In this document: piece after piece, positions 1 to 7,939 of the stretch
Layout of the letters: each line of letters begins with the position of its first letter
Numbering within the stretch: the first letter of the stretch is position 1
Source: Oscillospiraceae bacterium
GTDB taxonomy: Bacteria; Bacillota; Clostridia; Oscillospirales; Acutalibacteraceae
Reading direction: 5' to 3'
NCBI GenBank assembly: GCA_031256825.1
Contig: JAIRPV010000034.1
Coordinates: 1-59,346, forward strand
DNA: 59,346 bases
Made by a program: the position numbers and the translations under genes
The notes under the pieces: model-generated
Seen by the model: only the letters and a program-made list of their open reading frames with translations
The model's database searches: none
Told to the model about the DNA's origin: nothing

Positions 1-1
1 G

Positions 2-103
2 CTTGCCGCCGTCCTGGAGCGCTTTACGCTAACCGTCCGTTCCTTGTCCCGCGATACCGTCAAAAGCATTGCCGGCCGCGATTGGATTTTGTCTATGGGT
101 TAA
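2..103 (+). CDS. C-terminal end of an unidentified protein (partial)
   Basis: An open frame enters from the left edge and stops at TAA 101-103, giving 33 residues that end DWILSMG. Codon use resembles the neighbouring genes. Nothing in this tail identifies a family. The next gene starts 81 bases downstream, so it could belong to the same operon. Confidence 0.45.
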   Translation, partial: LAAVLERFTLTVRSLSRDTVKSIAGRDWILSMG

Positions 104-184
104 TTGCGGAATAGTATAAGCTGTGGCGGGGCATGATTTTACAAGCGACGCAAACCGGCCCCGGCCCCGAAAGGAGTGACAAGA

Positions 185-1627
185 TTGTCACAAATATATG
201 ACGTTGCCATTGTGGGCGGCGGCGTAGTAGGCGCGTTGATTGCCCGTGAGCTTAGCCGCTTTCCCTTGCGCGCGGCGCTGCTGGAGCGCGGCAACGATGT
301 TGCGGTTGGCACGACCAAGGCCAACAGCGGCATTGTTCACGCCGGGTTCGACGCGCAGCCCGGCACTTGGAAGGCCAAAATGAATGTGCGCGGCAACGCG
401 CTTATGCCGCAGCTGTGCCAGACGCTGCACGTGCCCTATGGGCAAAACGGCTCTTTGGTTGTGGCGTTCGACGAAAGCGAACGGCCAGAACTCAACCGCC
501 TGTTGGAGCGGGGGCGCGAAAACGGCGTGCCCGGCTTGCGGCTCTTCAGCCGGGAAGAACTGCTTGCCATGGAACCCAACGTTAACCCGGGGGCTGCCGC
601 CGCGCTCTATGCTCCCACGGGCGGGATTGTCAGCCCGTTCGAGCTTTGTGTTGCCGCCGCAGAGTGCGCCGCAGCCAATGGGGTGGACTTTTTCCGCAAC
701 TTTGAGGTGCAAGCGCTTTGCTGGGAGGGCGATCACTTCATAATAGAAGCGCCCGCAGGCCAACTGCATGCGAAAGCCGTTGTCAATGCTGCGGGCGTGC
801 ACGCGGACAACGTTGCGCGCATGGCCGGAGACGACTCGTTCTCTATCCGCGCGCGCCGGGGCGAATATGTTTTGCTGGACAGCAGCCAGGCGGGCGTTGT
901 TCGGAACACCATCTTTCAGTGCCCGTCGCCCATGGGCAAAGGCGTGCTTATCAGCCCTACGGTGCACGGCAATATTCTCATCGGCCCGTCGGCGGAAGAC
1001 ATTGACGAAAAAGAGGATCTTTCCACCACGGCGCCGGGCCTTGCGGGCATCCAGAAAACGGTGGCCCGCACGGTGCCGGGCTATCCTATCCGCGACGTGA
1101 TTACCTCCTTCACTGGCCTGCGCGCCTGCGGCAACCGGCACGACTTTGTTCTTGAACGCAGCGCGGCCAACGGGAATCTGATCCACGCGGCCTGCATGGA
1201 ATCTCCCGGCCTGAGTTCCTCCCCCGCCATTGCCGAGCGAATCCTGGAACTGGTGCGGGAGACGCTGGGCGGCGATTGGACGGAAAAGCCGGGCTGGAAC
1301 CCCGGCCGCCCAAAACCCGTGCGCATCAGGGAACTGGACAACGACGGGCGGCGCGCCGCCATTGCCAAAAATCCCGCCTACGGCAAAGTGGTTTGCCGGT
1401 GCGAAACCGTGACCGAGGGCGAGATCATCGACGCTATTCGCGCGCCGGCGGGCGCGCGGGATATAGACGGCGTGAAACGCCGCACGCGCGCGGGCATGGG
1501 CCGCTGCCAGGGCGGCTTCTGCGGCGCGCGGGTGCTGGAGATTCTGGCCCGGGAACTGGAACTGCCCCGGGAAGAGATCACAAAATTTGGCGGCGGCTCC
1601 AAAATTCTGCTCAGGCAGTCAAAATAA
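185..1627 (+). CDS. GlpA-like FAD-dependent oxidoreductase with C-terminal BFD-type [2Fe-2S] domain
   Basis: Probable flavin dehydrogenase of the glycerol-3-phosphate/L-2-hydroxyglutarate dehydrogenase (DAO) superfamily, 480 residues. An N-terminal Rossmann dinucleotide motif (VAIVGGGVVGALIARE, residues about 5-20) binds FAD. The last ~100 residues form a bacterioferredoxin-ferredoxin-like [2Fe-2S] domain with CRCETVTEGEI and CQGGFCGARV supplying the four cysteines. This matches anaerobic GlpA in architecture. The start is taken as TTG 185 because AAAGGAG (170-176) lies 8 nt before it; an in-frame GTG at 176 overlaps the ribosome binding site. It is followed 15 nt later by a GlpB-like flavoprotein and then a DUF1667 protein, a gene trio common in clostridia. 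The substrate is inferred: glycerol-3-phosphate is plausible, but no glycerol kinase or facilitator is visible. Confidence 0.85.
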   Translation: MSQIYDVAIVGGGVVGALIARELSRFPLRAALLERGNDVAVGTTKANSGIVHAGFDAQPGTWKAKMNVRGNALMPQLCQTLHVPYGQNGSLVVAFDESERPELNRLLERGRENGVPGLRLFSREELLAMEPNVNPGAAAALYAPTGGIVSPFELCVAAAECAAANGVDFFRNFEVQALCWEGDHFIIEAPAGQLHAKAVVNAAGVHADNVARMAGDDSFSIRARRGEYVLLDSSQAGVVRNTIFQCPSPMGKGVLISPTVHGNILIGPSAEDIDEKEDLSTTAPGLAGIQKTVARTVPGYPIRDVITSFTGLRACGNRHDFVLERSAANGNLIHAACMESPGLSSSPAIAERILELVRETLGGDWTEKPGWNPGRPKPVRIRELDNDGRRAAIAKNPAYGKVVCRCETVTEGEIIDAIRAPAGARDIDGVKRRTRAGMGRCQGGFCGARVLEILARELELPREEITKFGGGSKILLRQSK

Positions 1628-1642
1628 AGGGGAGGGGATGCG

Positions 1643-2917
1643 ATGTATGATTTGATTGTTATCGGCGGCGGCCCGGCGGGCATGGCGGCGGCCTTGGAGG
1701 CAGAAAAAAATGGCGTGGCCAGCATTCTGATTCTGGAACGCGCCGAATTTTTGGGCGGGATTTTGCGCCAGTGCATCCACACGGGTTTTGGCATGCATTA
1801 TTTTAGGGAAGAGCTTACCGGCCCGGAATACGCCGACCGCTTTGTTGTGCCTGTTGAGCAAAACCCGCGCATTGAAGTCAAGCTGGGCGCCATGGCGCTC
1901 GAGCTGCGGCCCGGCGGCGAGACGCACACCGTGATTGCCGTCAGCAAATCCGACGGCCTGCTGGAACTGCGCGCAAAAGCGGTGGTTCTTGCCATGGGCT
2001 GCCGCGAGCGGCCCCGCGGCGCGCTGAATATCGCGGGCACAAGGCCTGCGGGTATTATCAGCGCGGGCGCGGCGCAGAAATATGTCAATATGGATGGCTT
2101 TCTTCCCGGCAACGAAGTGGTGATTCTGGGATCCGGCGACATCGGTCTGATCATGGCCCGCCGCATGACATTCGAAGGCGCGCACGTTAAGATGGTTTGC
2201 GAGCTGATGCCCTATTCCAGCGGCCTGACGCGCAATATCGTTCAATGTCTCGACGATTTCGGCATCCCCTTAAAGCTCAGCTGCACCGTCGTCGCCGTCC
2301 ACGGCAAAGAGCGCCTGGAAGGCGTGACCATTGCCGGCGTTGACGAGCGGCTGAAGCCCATCCCCGGCACGGAAGAGGAGGTTCCCTGCGACCTGCTGCT
2401 GCTGTCTGTCGGGCTAATCCCCGAAAATGAGCTGACCCGCGGCGCGGGCGTGCCCATTGATCCCGCAACAGGCGGCGCTATTGTAAATCAAAACCGCGAA
2501 ACGGCGCTCCCCGGCATTTTTTCCTGCGGCAACGTGCTGCATGTGCACGACTTGGTGGACTATGTTACGCTGGAAAGCCAGTTGGCCGGCGCAGGGGCGG
2601 CAGAGTATATCCGCAGAAAAAACGCGGGCGAAACCGTCCGCGCGCCGGAATATGTTCCAACAAAGGCCGGCGAAGGCGTGCGCTATGTTGTGCCGCAGCA
2701 GGCGGAGAAAAACGAGGCAGCTGGGGTGAAACTCTATTTTCGCGTGGGGGGAGTACACAAAAACGCCGTGGTGCGCCTTTACGCGAACGGCAAGGAATTG
2801 GCCCGGAAAAAACGCCCGCGACTTGCGCCGGGCGAAATGGAGCATATTGAAATCGCCCCCCGGCAGTTGGCGGAACTGCCGGAAGGCGCTGAATTGACGG
2901 TGGAAATCTTGGAGTAG
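1643..2917 (+). CDS. NAD(P)/FAD-dependent oxidoreductase, GlpB/HcnB-like partner subunit
   Basis: A 424-residue pyridine nucleotide-disulfide oxidoreductase-like flavoprotein. An FAD motif IVIGGGPAGMAAALEAEK lies at the N-terminus, a second nucleotide motif (VVILGSGDIGLIMARRM) near residue 155, and a late FAD-contact segment GIFSCGNVLHVHDLVDYV near residue 290. No CxxxxC redox-active disulfide is evident, so it probably acts as an electron-transfer partner of the upstream enzyme rather than a disulfide reductase. The last ~70 residues (after YVVPQQ) resemble a small beta-rich extension. A strong site GGAGGGG precedes ATG 1643. It is in the same operon as the flanking genes, and the exact reaction is inferred only from context. 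Confidence 0.82.
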   Translation: MYDLIVIGGGPAGMAAALEAEKNGVASILILERAEFLGGILRQCIHTGFGMHYFREELTGPEYADRFVVPVEQNPRIEVKLGAMALELRPGGETHTVIAVSKSDGLLELRAKAVVLAMGCRERPRGALNIAGTRPAGIISAGAAQKYVNMDGFLPGNEVVILGSGDIGLIMARRMTFEGAHVKMVCELMPYSSGLTRNIVQCLDDFGIPLKLSCTVVAVHGKERLEGVTIAGVDERLKPIPGTEEEVPCDLLLLSVGLIPENELTRGAGVPIDPATGGAIVNQNRETALPGIFSCGNVLHVHDLVDYVTLESQLAGAGAAEYIRRKNAGETVRAPEYVPTKAGEGVRYVVPQQAEKNEAAGVKLYFRVGGVHKNAVVRLYANGKELARKKRPRLAPGEMEHIEIAPRQLAELPEGAELTVEILE

Positions 2918-2928
2918 GAGACGAACAT

Positions 2929-3282
2929 ATGACAAAAGAAATCATTTGCGTGGCGTGCCCCGTCGGCTGCGGTATGCAGGCGGAGTATGCGGAAGGCGGG
3001 AGCATCATCAGTCTGACGGGCAATTCTTGCAATCGCGGCCTGGCTTACGCGCAAGCGGAACTCACCAACCCAACGCGAATGTTTCATTCCACCATGCGTG
3101 TGGAGGGCGGCCCGCTGGTGAGTGTAAAATCCGCCGCTCCTGTGCCGAAAGCGCGGCTCATGGACTGCGCAAGGGCTACGTTTGCCGTCCGCGTCCGTGG
3201 ACCCGTTGCCATCGGCGACACGCTGCTCCCCAATGTTTGCGGCACAGGCGTGGATCTGATAGCAACGGATCGGACAATATGA
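2929..3282 (+). CDS. DUF1667 domain protein
   Basis: A 117-residue protein beginning MTKEIICVACPVGCGMQAE, with paired cysteines in CVACPVGC and another in NSCNRGLAYAQ. This arrangement is typical of DUF1667, a small protein almost always encoded with GlpA/GlpB-like oxidoreductases. The cysteines suggest a metal or Fe-S site, but the function is not established. It starts 11 nt after the preceding gene with GGAGACGA upstream, and closes the operon. Directly after it lies a run of purine-rich short repeats. Confidence 0.82.
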   Translation: MTKEIICVACPVGCGMQAEYAEGGSIISLTGNSCNRGLAYAQAELTNPTRMFHSTMRVEGGPLVSVKSAAPVPKARLMDCARATFAVRVRGPVAIGDTLLPNVCGTGVDLIATDRTI

Positions 3283-3290
3283 AGGAAGAC

Positions 3291-3350
3291 TTAGAGGAGG
3301 GAGGGGCCTTAGAGGAGGGAGGGCTCAGGAGGCAGGGTTTGAGGGGACAG
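3291..3350 (+). repeat. Purine-rich short repeats (GGAGGCA family member)
   Basis: Two copies of TTAGAGGAGGGAGGG (3291 and 3309) are followed by CTCAGGAGGCAGGG. The second part matches repeats inside pyrK and ilvB and near the hydrogenase operon. It fills the space between the DUF1667 gene and the convergent gene at 3389. No terminator hairpin is seen here. Confidence 0.7.
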
Positions 3351-3388
3351 TGAGCGGGGTCGAGCAAAATTTTCTTTCATCCCTGCTG

Positions 3389-4642
3389 CTATCCGCCATA
3401 AGGCGTGTGCAGACGCGGCTCGTTGAGAACATAGACGGTGACGTCGCGTGCGCCCCATTGCCGCGCCATGGTGTTGTTGGGCATAAAGAGATCTACCATA
3501 ACGGTGTTGCCCATCGCAAACGTGCCTGTGTCCGCCGCAATGGCGTACCCGTAGATATATTTCCCGTCGGTCGAAACCACCCAGAGCTTTGTGCCGTATG
3601 GGAACTGTTTTGGGTTCACGGCAATATGGCCCGGCACAATAGGCCGCAGGCCGCTGGCCGTGCCCTTGCCGGTGGCGTAGGCCGTGGCGCGGCCGGTAAC
3701 GACGCTTCGATAGCTCTTCGGCCTGCCGTTGACAATCTCCACAGAATCGGGCACGCGCAAGGTGGAAATCGGCGCCAACCCGGGGGTTAGCTGCGGCACG
3801 CGCGTGCCGATGACGCGGATTTCTTTCACGGCCTCTTTCAGGATCTCCTCTGAGATCACCGTGGAATCCACCCGTTCGCCGTTGATATATTTGTCGTTGT
3901 ATACCGTCTTCTTTTCGCCCTTTTGTCCCTTTTGCTCAATGATGGTCACGCCCAGGTTAACGCTCTTTGAGTTGCGCTCGTCCACTTCGTACTCGATTGC
4001 GGCCGCGCGCGTGCGTTCGCGGTAACTGACGCGGCTGACGTGGATCGTCATGCCGGGCATAAGCTGCGTTTCGGGCGCGGGGGTAACATAGTCCTCGCCC
4101 TCCAGGGTCAGGCCCGCCAGTTCAACTGCCTGCGCCACGGTGCCATCGGTCAGGGTGATGCTGTAGTTTTGCCCGTAGTCCTGCACCGCAACGTCGAACG
4201 CGCGGCTGACAATGATCACCATGCCGTCTTCCAGCAAGTCGTGCGTGCCGAAGTTGATTTTATCGCGTTCACCCAGCACAACGCTGTTTTGTTCCAGCAG
4301 CCGCCCCACCCAGCCGGCGCAGGTATATTGCAGGCGCACAAAATTGTCTTCCAGATAAACGGTTTTTTTGCGGTAGATGCGAATGACGCTGTCGCCTTCT
4401 TCGCTGTAGTTGCTTAAATCCAAATAGTCTTCGTTGTCCAGGGTGATTCCCCGCGCGCGCAGCACCTCGTATGGTTCTGTTTTTGTGGTGGTGAACGAGA
4501 ATTGCTCGCCGTCGTCGCGGATCAGCACCGTGCGCGAATTCATCGCGTAGGCTGTGATGCTCGCGGAAAATATCATTGCCGCCGCCAGAACCAGCGCTGT
4601 CGCGATGATCCGTTTTCGGTGCGGTATTGCCTGATTACGCAT
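3389..4642 (-). CDS. Secreted wall protein with DUF348, G5 and 3D domains (YabE/RpfB-like)
   Basis: A 417-residue exported protein of the resuscitation-promoting-factor/YabE type. A signal peptide or anchor follows a basic start (MRNQAIPHRKR, then a hydrophobic run ending SITAYA). Two DUF348 modules come next (around residues 45-100 and 155-205), then a G5 domain (around 205-285). The C-terminal 3D domain carries GRATAYATGKGTASG, HIAVNPKQFPYGTKLWVV and AADTGTFAMGN, with Asp residues as in the lytic 3D fold. Such proteins bind or cleave peptidoglycan. There is no separate transglycosylase domain, so any activity would lie in the 3D domain. ATG 4642 has AGAGGGGGAAACC upstream; an ATG farther upstream (4756) lacks this and would run through the promoter at 4680-4708. 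Confidence 0.85.
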   Translation of the reverse strand: MRNQAIPHRKRIIATALVLAAAMIFSASITAYAMNSRTVLIRDDGEQFSFTTTKTEPYEVLRARGITLDNEDYLDLSNYSEEGDSVIRIYRKKTVYLEDNFVRLQYTCAGWVGRLLEQNSVVLGERDKINFGTHDLLEDGMVIIVSRAFDVAVQDYGQNYSITLTDGTVAQAVELAGLTLEGEDYVTPAPETQLMPGMTIHVSRVSYRERTRAAAIEYEVDERNSKSVNLGVTIIEQKGQKGEKKTVYNDKYINGERVDSTVISEEILKEAVKEIRVIGTRVPQLTPGLAPISTLRVPDSVEIVNGRPKSYRSVVTGRATAYATGKGTASGLRPIVPGHIAVNPKQFPYGTKLWVVSTDGKYIYGYAIAADTGTFAMGNTVMVDLFMPNNTMARQWGARDVTVYVLNEPRLHTPYGG

Positions 4643-4679
4643 GGTTTCCCCCTCTATTCTGCTGTGTTGGCACCTGTCC

Positions 4680-4708
4680 ATTATATTGTCCAATGATTGC
4701 TTTGTCAA
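4680..4708 (-). promoter_or_regulatory. Sigma-A-type promoter of the G5/3D-domain gene
   Basis: On the minus strand, TTGACA (4708-4703) and TATAAT (4685-4680) are separated by 17 bp, a perfect consensus, with the start codon at 4642. The remaining AT-rich DNA to 4936 is the spacer before rnhA and shows no other clear feature. Confidence 0.85.
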
Positions 4709-4936
4709 GCAATGGAAGAGCAGAGAAATTGTACAACATGAACGAATTCGTTGCAACTATAATTCTTTAAAAGAAAATAAAACCGAATGTAGTGTCGAAA
4801 ATGTGAAATACACGCATAAAATTTTGTGAGATTCGTAGAAAGTAACAAGTCTGCAATATAAATCATGATTTTAGCGCATTACAACGCAAATTTTACCGCT
4901 TTCTATGGGAAAATATGCAACAAACGAGGTAGATAA

Positions 4937-5386
4937 ATGAATCACATGAAAACCGTTTTTCTGTTTTGCGACGGCGCGTGCTCCGGCAATCCTGGCCCCG
5001 GCGGCTGGGGAACCATTCTGCGGTATGGCGGCCGTGAGCGGGAGCTTTCGGGCGGCGAGGCGATGACCACCAACAACCGCATGGAGCTAACCGCCTTGCT
5101 CGAGGGCTTGCGCGCGCTGAAGGAGCCATGCCAGGTGCTGGTTACCACCGACTCCAAGTATGTAGCCGATGGGATCTGTTTGGGCTGGGCGCGCGGCTGG
5201 CAGCGCAACGGCTGGCGCAAGCCCGACAAAAAGCCCGCGCTGAACCCCGATCTCTGGGAGGGGCTGCTGCGGGAAATCGACCGCCACTGCGTAGAGATCA
5301 CCTGGGTGCGCGGCCACAACGGCCACCCCGAAAACGAGCGCTGCGACCGCCTGGCTGTGGCGGAGGCCATGAAATATAAATCCTGA
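4937..5386 (+). CDS. rnhA: Ribonuclease HI
   Basis: A 149-residue RNase HI, which cleaves RNA in RNA-DNA hybrids during replication and R-loop removal. All catalytic acidic positions are visible: Asp in [16 protein letters not shown], Glu in [14 protein letters not shown], Asp in [12 protein letters not shown], and His/Asp in [16 protein letters not shown]. Length is normal for the bacterial enzyme. ATG 4937 follows GAGGT at a good distance; the second ATG four codons in is a possible alternative. The next gene follows after 37 nt in the same direction. Confidence 0.95.
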   Translation: MNHMKTVFLFCDGACSGNPGPGGWGTILRYGGRERELSGGEAMTTNNRMELTALLEGLRALKEPCQVLVTTDSKYVADGICLGWARGWQRNGWRKPDKKPALNPDLWEGLLREIDRHCVEITWVRGHNGHPENERCDRLAVAEAMKYKS

Positions 5387-5423
5387 AAGAGGATGATACT
5401 GTGTATCCCCGAAAGGAGCCACC

Positions 5424-5762
5424 TTGATTCGTACCGTCAATATCAAGCAAGACCGGCCAACCGCCGACGCGGCGGTGCGGCGCGTGAATATGATCCTCAA
5501 CCTTGCCAAAAGCCAGGGGGACAAAGCCATCAAGATCGTCCACGGCTACGGTTCCACCGGGCAGGGCGGGGTCATCCGCACGCACGTGCGCCGCTATTTG
5601 CAGGAGCAAAAAAACCGGGGTCGCGTGCGCCTGATCCTTCCCGGGGAGGAGTTCTCGATTTTTAACCCCGTTGCGCTGCAGGCCTTTGCCTGCTGCCCTG
5701 AATTGCGCCGCGACGCGGACTTGGAACGCTGCAACCCGGGGATAACAGTGGTAGTGCTGTGA
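5424..5762 (+). CDS. Smr (MutS2 C-terminal)-like domain protein
   Basis: A 112-residue protein with an Smr-like core: an N-terminal helix rich in Ala/Arg, then IKIVHGYGSTGQGGVIRTHV, which matches the hallmark HGxG loop of Smr domains, then helix YLQEQKNRG and strand VRLILPGEEF. Smr domains bind or nick DNA or RNA. This stand-alone version, with a cysteine-containing tail (FACCPELRR), has no assigned role. The start is TTG 5424 with AAAGGAG at 5412-5418. The stop overlaps an ATG at 5759 that I reject as the start of pyrC. Confidence 0.7.
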   Translation: MIRTVNIKQDRPTADAAVRRVNMILNLAKSQGDKAIKIVHGYGSTGQGGVIRTHVRRYLQEQKNRGRVRLILPGEEFSIFNPVALQAFACCPELRRDADLERCNPGITVVVL

Positions 5763-5812
5763 TGGCCAAAGTTTTTTCGGCTGCGATTTTTTCTTTTGCT
5801 GCAATTTGCCCC

Positions 5813-5841
5813 TTTACTTTTCCCGGAAGATCTGTTATAAT
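5813..5841 (+). promoter_or_regulatory. Promoter of the pyrimidine operon
   Basis: TTTACT (5813-5818), 17 bp, then TATAAT (5836-5841), a perfect -10. The predicted start leaves only about 15-20 nt of leader before pyrC at 5864, so there is no room for a PyrR-type attenuator. Confidence 0.75.
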
Positions 5842-5863
5842 AATAACAGACGGAGGGACAAGC

Positions 5864-6976
5864 ATGGATAGACAGGGTCGAACCGAACACTTGCGGCGTC
5901 TGCCGGGCTTTGTGGATTTGCATGTGCATTTCCGTGAGCCCGGCTTTTCCTATAAAGAGACCATTCGCACGGGCGCGCGGGCGGCTGCGCGCGGAGGGTA
6001 TGCCGCCGTTTGCGCCATGCCGAACCTGAACCCGCCGCCGGATGCGCTCGATCATTTGCGGATGCAGCTGGAACGCATTGAGGCCGCGCGCGGCGAAGGC
6101 GTGGAGATCATTCCCGTGGGAGCCATTACGAAAGGCCAGGCGGGCGGCGGGGAACTCAGCGATATGCCGGCTCTGGCGCCCTATGTCTGCGGTTTTTCGG
6201 ATGATGGCCGCGGCATACAGGATGAAGCGCTGATGCGCCGGGCGATGCAAACGGCAAAGGCGCTGGGCAAACCCATCATCTCCCACTGCGAAGACCAAAG
6301 CCTGCTGCGCGGGGGCTATGTCCATGAGGGAAGCTATGCCCGCGCGCACGGCCACAGAGGGATTTGCTCCGAAAGCGAATGGGGCCAGCTCAAGCGCGAT
6401 CTTGCCCTTGTGGAAGAAACCGGCTGCGCCTATCATATGTGCCATGTTTCAACGAAAGAAAGCGTTGCGCTGTTGCGCGGGGCAAAGCGCAAGAACCTGC
6501 CCGTTACCTGCGAAACAGCGCCGCACTATTTGCTGCTGACCGAAGACGACTTGCAAGAGGACGGCCGCTTTAAGATGAACCCTCCCCTGCGCGCCGAAGG
6601 CGACAGGGCCGCCCTGCTGGCGGGCGTTTTGGACGGAACAATCGATTGTATCGCCACCGACCACGCGCCGCATGCCCGCGAAGAAAAATCCCGGGGCCTC
6701 GCAGGCAGCGCCTTCGGCATTGTGGGGCTTGAAACCGCGTTTCCTTTACTATATACCTATCTTGTCCTGCCGGGCAAACTATCCATGGAACGTCTGCTGG
6801 AGTTGATGAGCTATCGCCCGCGCAAGCTGCTGGAATGCTGGCTGGGCCGCTCTCTAGCCACACGGGAGTATCTTTGGGATCTGGCGGGGCATAACACGAT
6901 CGATCCCGAAACATTCGCCTCCCTGGGTCGCGCCACGCCCTTTGCGGGCTGGGAAGTCTGCGCGGTTCCCGCGTGA
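5864..6976 (+). CDS. pyrC: Dihydroorotase (short form)
   Basis: Zinc amidohydrolase closing carbamoyl-aspartate to dihydroorotate, the third step of UMP synthesis. Visible active-site motifs are DLHVHFREPG (metal His-x-His and substrate Arg), a Lys in GAITK, HCED, ETAPHYLLLTEDD, and TDHAPH with the catalytic Asp. At 370 residues it is about 50 shorter than usual: the protein begins almost directly at the first barrel strand (LPGFVDLHVHF), so the N-terminal part of the small beta-sandwich is missing. ATG 5864 is chosen because GGAGGG precedes it and a promoter lies just upstream. An ATG at 5759 would run through that promoter. First gene of the pyr operon. Confidence 0.9.
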   Translation: MDRQGRTEHLRRLPGFVDLHVHFREPGFSYKETIRTGARAAARGGYAAVCAMPNLNPPPDALDHLRMQLERIEAARGEGVEIIPVGAITKGQAGGGELSDMPALAPYVCGFSDDGRGIQDEALMRRAMQTAKALGKPIISHCEDQSLLRGGYVHEGSYARAHGHRGICSESEWGQLKRDLALVEETGCAYHMCHVSTKESVALLRGAKRKNLPVTCETAPHYLLLTEDDLQEDGRFKMNPPLRAEGDRAALLAGVLDGTIDCIATDHAPHAREEKSRGLAGSAFGIVGLETAFPLLYTYLVLPGKLSMERLLELMSYRPRKLLECWLGRSLATREYLWDLAGHNTIDPETFASLGRATPFAGWEVCAVPA

Positions 6977-6991
6977 TAGAAAGGCCAATCT

Positions 6992-7939
6992 ATGCAATTA
7001 GTTGATTTTGAAATCCAACACAATACCCGGATCGCGGCGAACACGTATCGTATTCTGCTTTCGCCGGGGAGTTCGATTCCGCCCCCCGCGCCCGGGCAAT
7101 TTGTCAACATTCAGCTGGAGGGGCGTTACCTGCGGCGGCCCATTTCTGTATGCGACTGGGACGGCCAAACGCTCACGCTCATCTATAAGGCGGTTGGCGA
7201 AGGCACAAAACAACTGGCGGGATATGCAGCCGGGCAGCGGCTCAATCTTCTGCTCTGGCTTGGCAACGGCTACGATTACAGCAGGCAGGGGACAGGAGAC
7301 AGGAGGCAGGATGTAGGCAGCGGGCAGGGGACAGGAGACAGGAGGCAGGATGTAAGAGACAGGGAGGGGGAGTTGAGAGATGGCGAGCAGGATTCTCCTC
7401 TTGCTACCTCTTTTCTTCCTCCAGATTCCTCCAACATCCCCTGCAGCCTGTCTCACCCAACCTCTCGCATCCCCTGCCTCCTGCCTCCTCCCTCCTCCCT
7501 CCTAATAGGCGGGGGCGTTGGCGTGCCGCCGCTGTATTATTTGGCAAAAGAGCTTCTTCGGGCGGGCCGGCGGCCTGTTGCTATATTGGGGTTCAACCGT
7601 GCGGACGAGGTGTTTTATCTGCGGGAGTTCGCGAAACTTTGCGAAACGATCGTTACCACCGCCGACGGATCCCTGGGGCAGAAGGGGTTTGTTACCCACG
7701 CAATGGAAAGCGTTGGGAACTACGACGCGTTGTATGCCTGCGGGCCGGAAGCCATGTTGAAGGCGATATATGATCAGGCCGCGCCTTTGCCGCCGGGCCG
7801 CGCGCAATTTAGTTTCGAGCGGCGCATGGGCTGCGGATTCGGCGCGTGCATGGCCTGTTCCTGCCGCACCTTGGCCGGAAGCAAACGCATTTGCGTAGAC
7901 GGCCCCGTTTTGGCCCGAGAGGAGATTATATGGGAGTGA
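6992..7939 (+). CDS. pyrK: Dihydroorotate dehydrogenase B electron-transfer subunit with a repeat-derived insertion
   Basis: FAD/[2Fe-2S] subunit passing electrons from PyrD to NAD+. The FAD domain shows RRPISVCDWDG and the GEGTKQL region. The NAD domain begins LLIGGGVGVPPLYYLAKELL. The C-terminus holds the [2Fe-2S] ligands in CGFGACMACSC and the following CVDGP. The protein has 315 residues instead of about 250. The excess is an in-frame segment of about 65 residues between GNGYDYS and LLIGGG, encoded by GGAGGCA-type repeats (7281-7506) with two near-identical GTGDRRQDV stretches. Both flanking domains are intact and the frame is kept, so it is probably functional, with the insert looping out of the linker. 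The stop overlaps pyrD by 10 nt. Confidence 0.92.
   Translation: MQLVDFEIQHNTRIAANTYRILLSPGSSIPPPAPGQFVNIQLEGRYLRRPISVCDWDGQTLTLIYKAVGEGTKQLAGYAAGQRLNLLLWLGNGYDYSRQGTGDRRQDVGSGQGTGDRRQDVRDREGELRDGEQDSPLATSFLPPDSSNIPCSLSHPTSRIPCLLPPPSSLLIGGGVGVPPLYYLAKELLRAGRRPVAILGFNRADEVFYLREFAKLCETIVTTADGSLGQKGFVTHAMESVGNYDALYACGPEAMLKAIYDQAAPLPPGRAQFSFERRMGCGFGACMACSCRTLAGSKRICVDGPVLAREEIIWE
7281..7506 (+). repeat. Palindromic GGAGGCA-family insertion inside pyrK
   Basis: The left half holds two copies, 39 bp apart, of a unit containing GAGACAGGAGGCAGGATGT (7284-7315 and 7323-7354). The right half is pyrimidine-rich and carries reverse-complement-like copies: ACATCCCCTGCAGCCTGTC (from 7434) and CATCCCCTGCCTCCTG (7468-7483), ending in CCTCC runs. 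The whole block is therefore an imperfect long inverted repeat that keeps the reading frame. Confidence 0.85.

Noticed and set aside
188-1186. Long antisense open frame (332 codons) opposite the GlpA-like gene
   Set aside because: It mirrors a gene with clear cofactor motifs, has no ribosome site and an implausible His/Arg/Ala-rich product. Similar antisense frames (e.g. 15115-16344, 38398-40041, 42508-43824, 51243-52331, 55015-56991) were rejected for the same reason.
5759-5863. Longer start for dihydroorotase at ATG 5759
   Set aside because: The extension would be translated across a TTTACT-17-TATAAT promoter, has no ribosome site and shows no family similarity; GGAGGG supports ATG 5864.
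5842-5863. PyrR-binding attenuator before the pyr operon
   Set aside because: The predicted leader is only about 20 nt long and has no hairpin.
6992-7939. pyrK as a disrupted pseudogene
   Set aside because: The repeat insertion keeps the frame, both domains and all [2Fe-2S] cysteines are intact, and coupling to pyrD is preserved.
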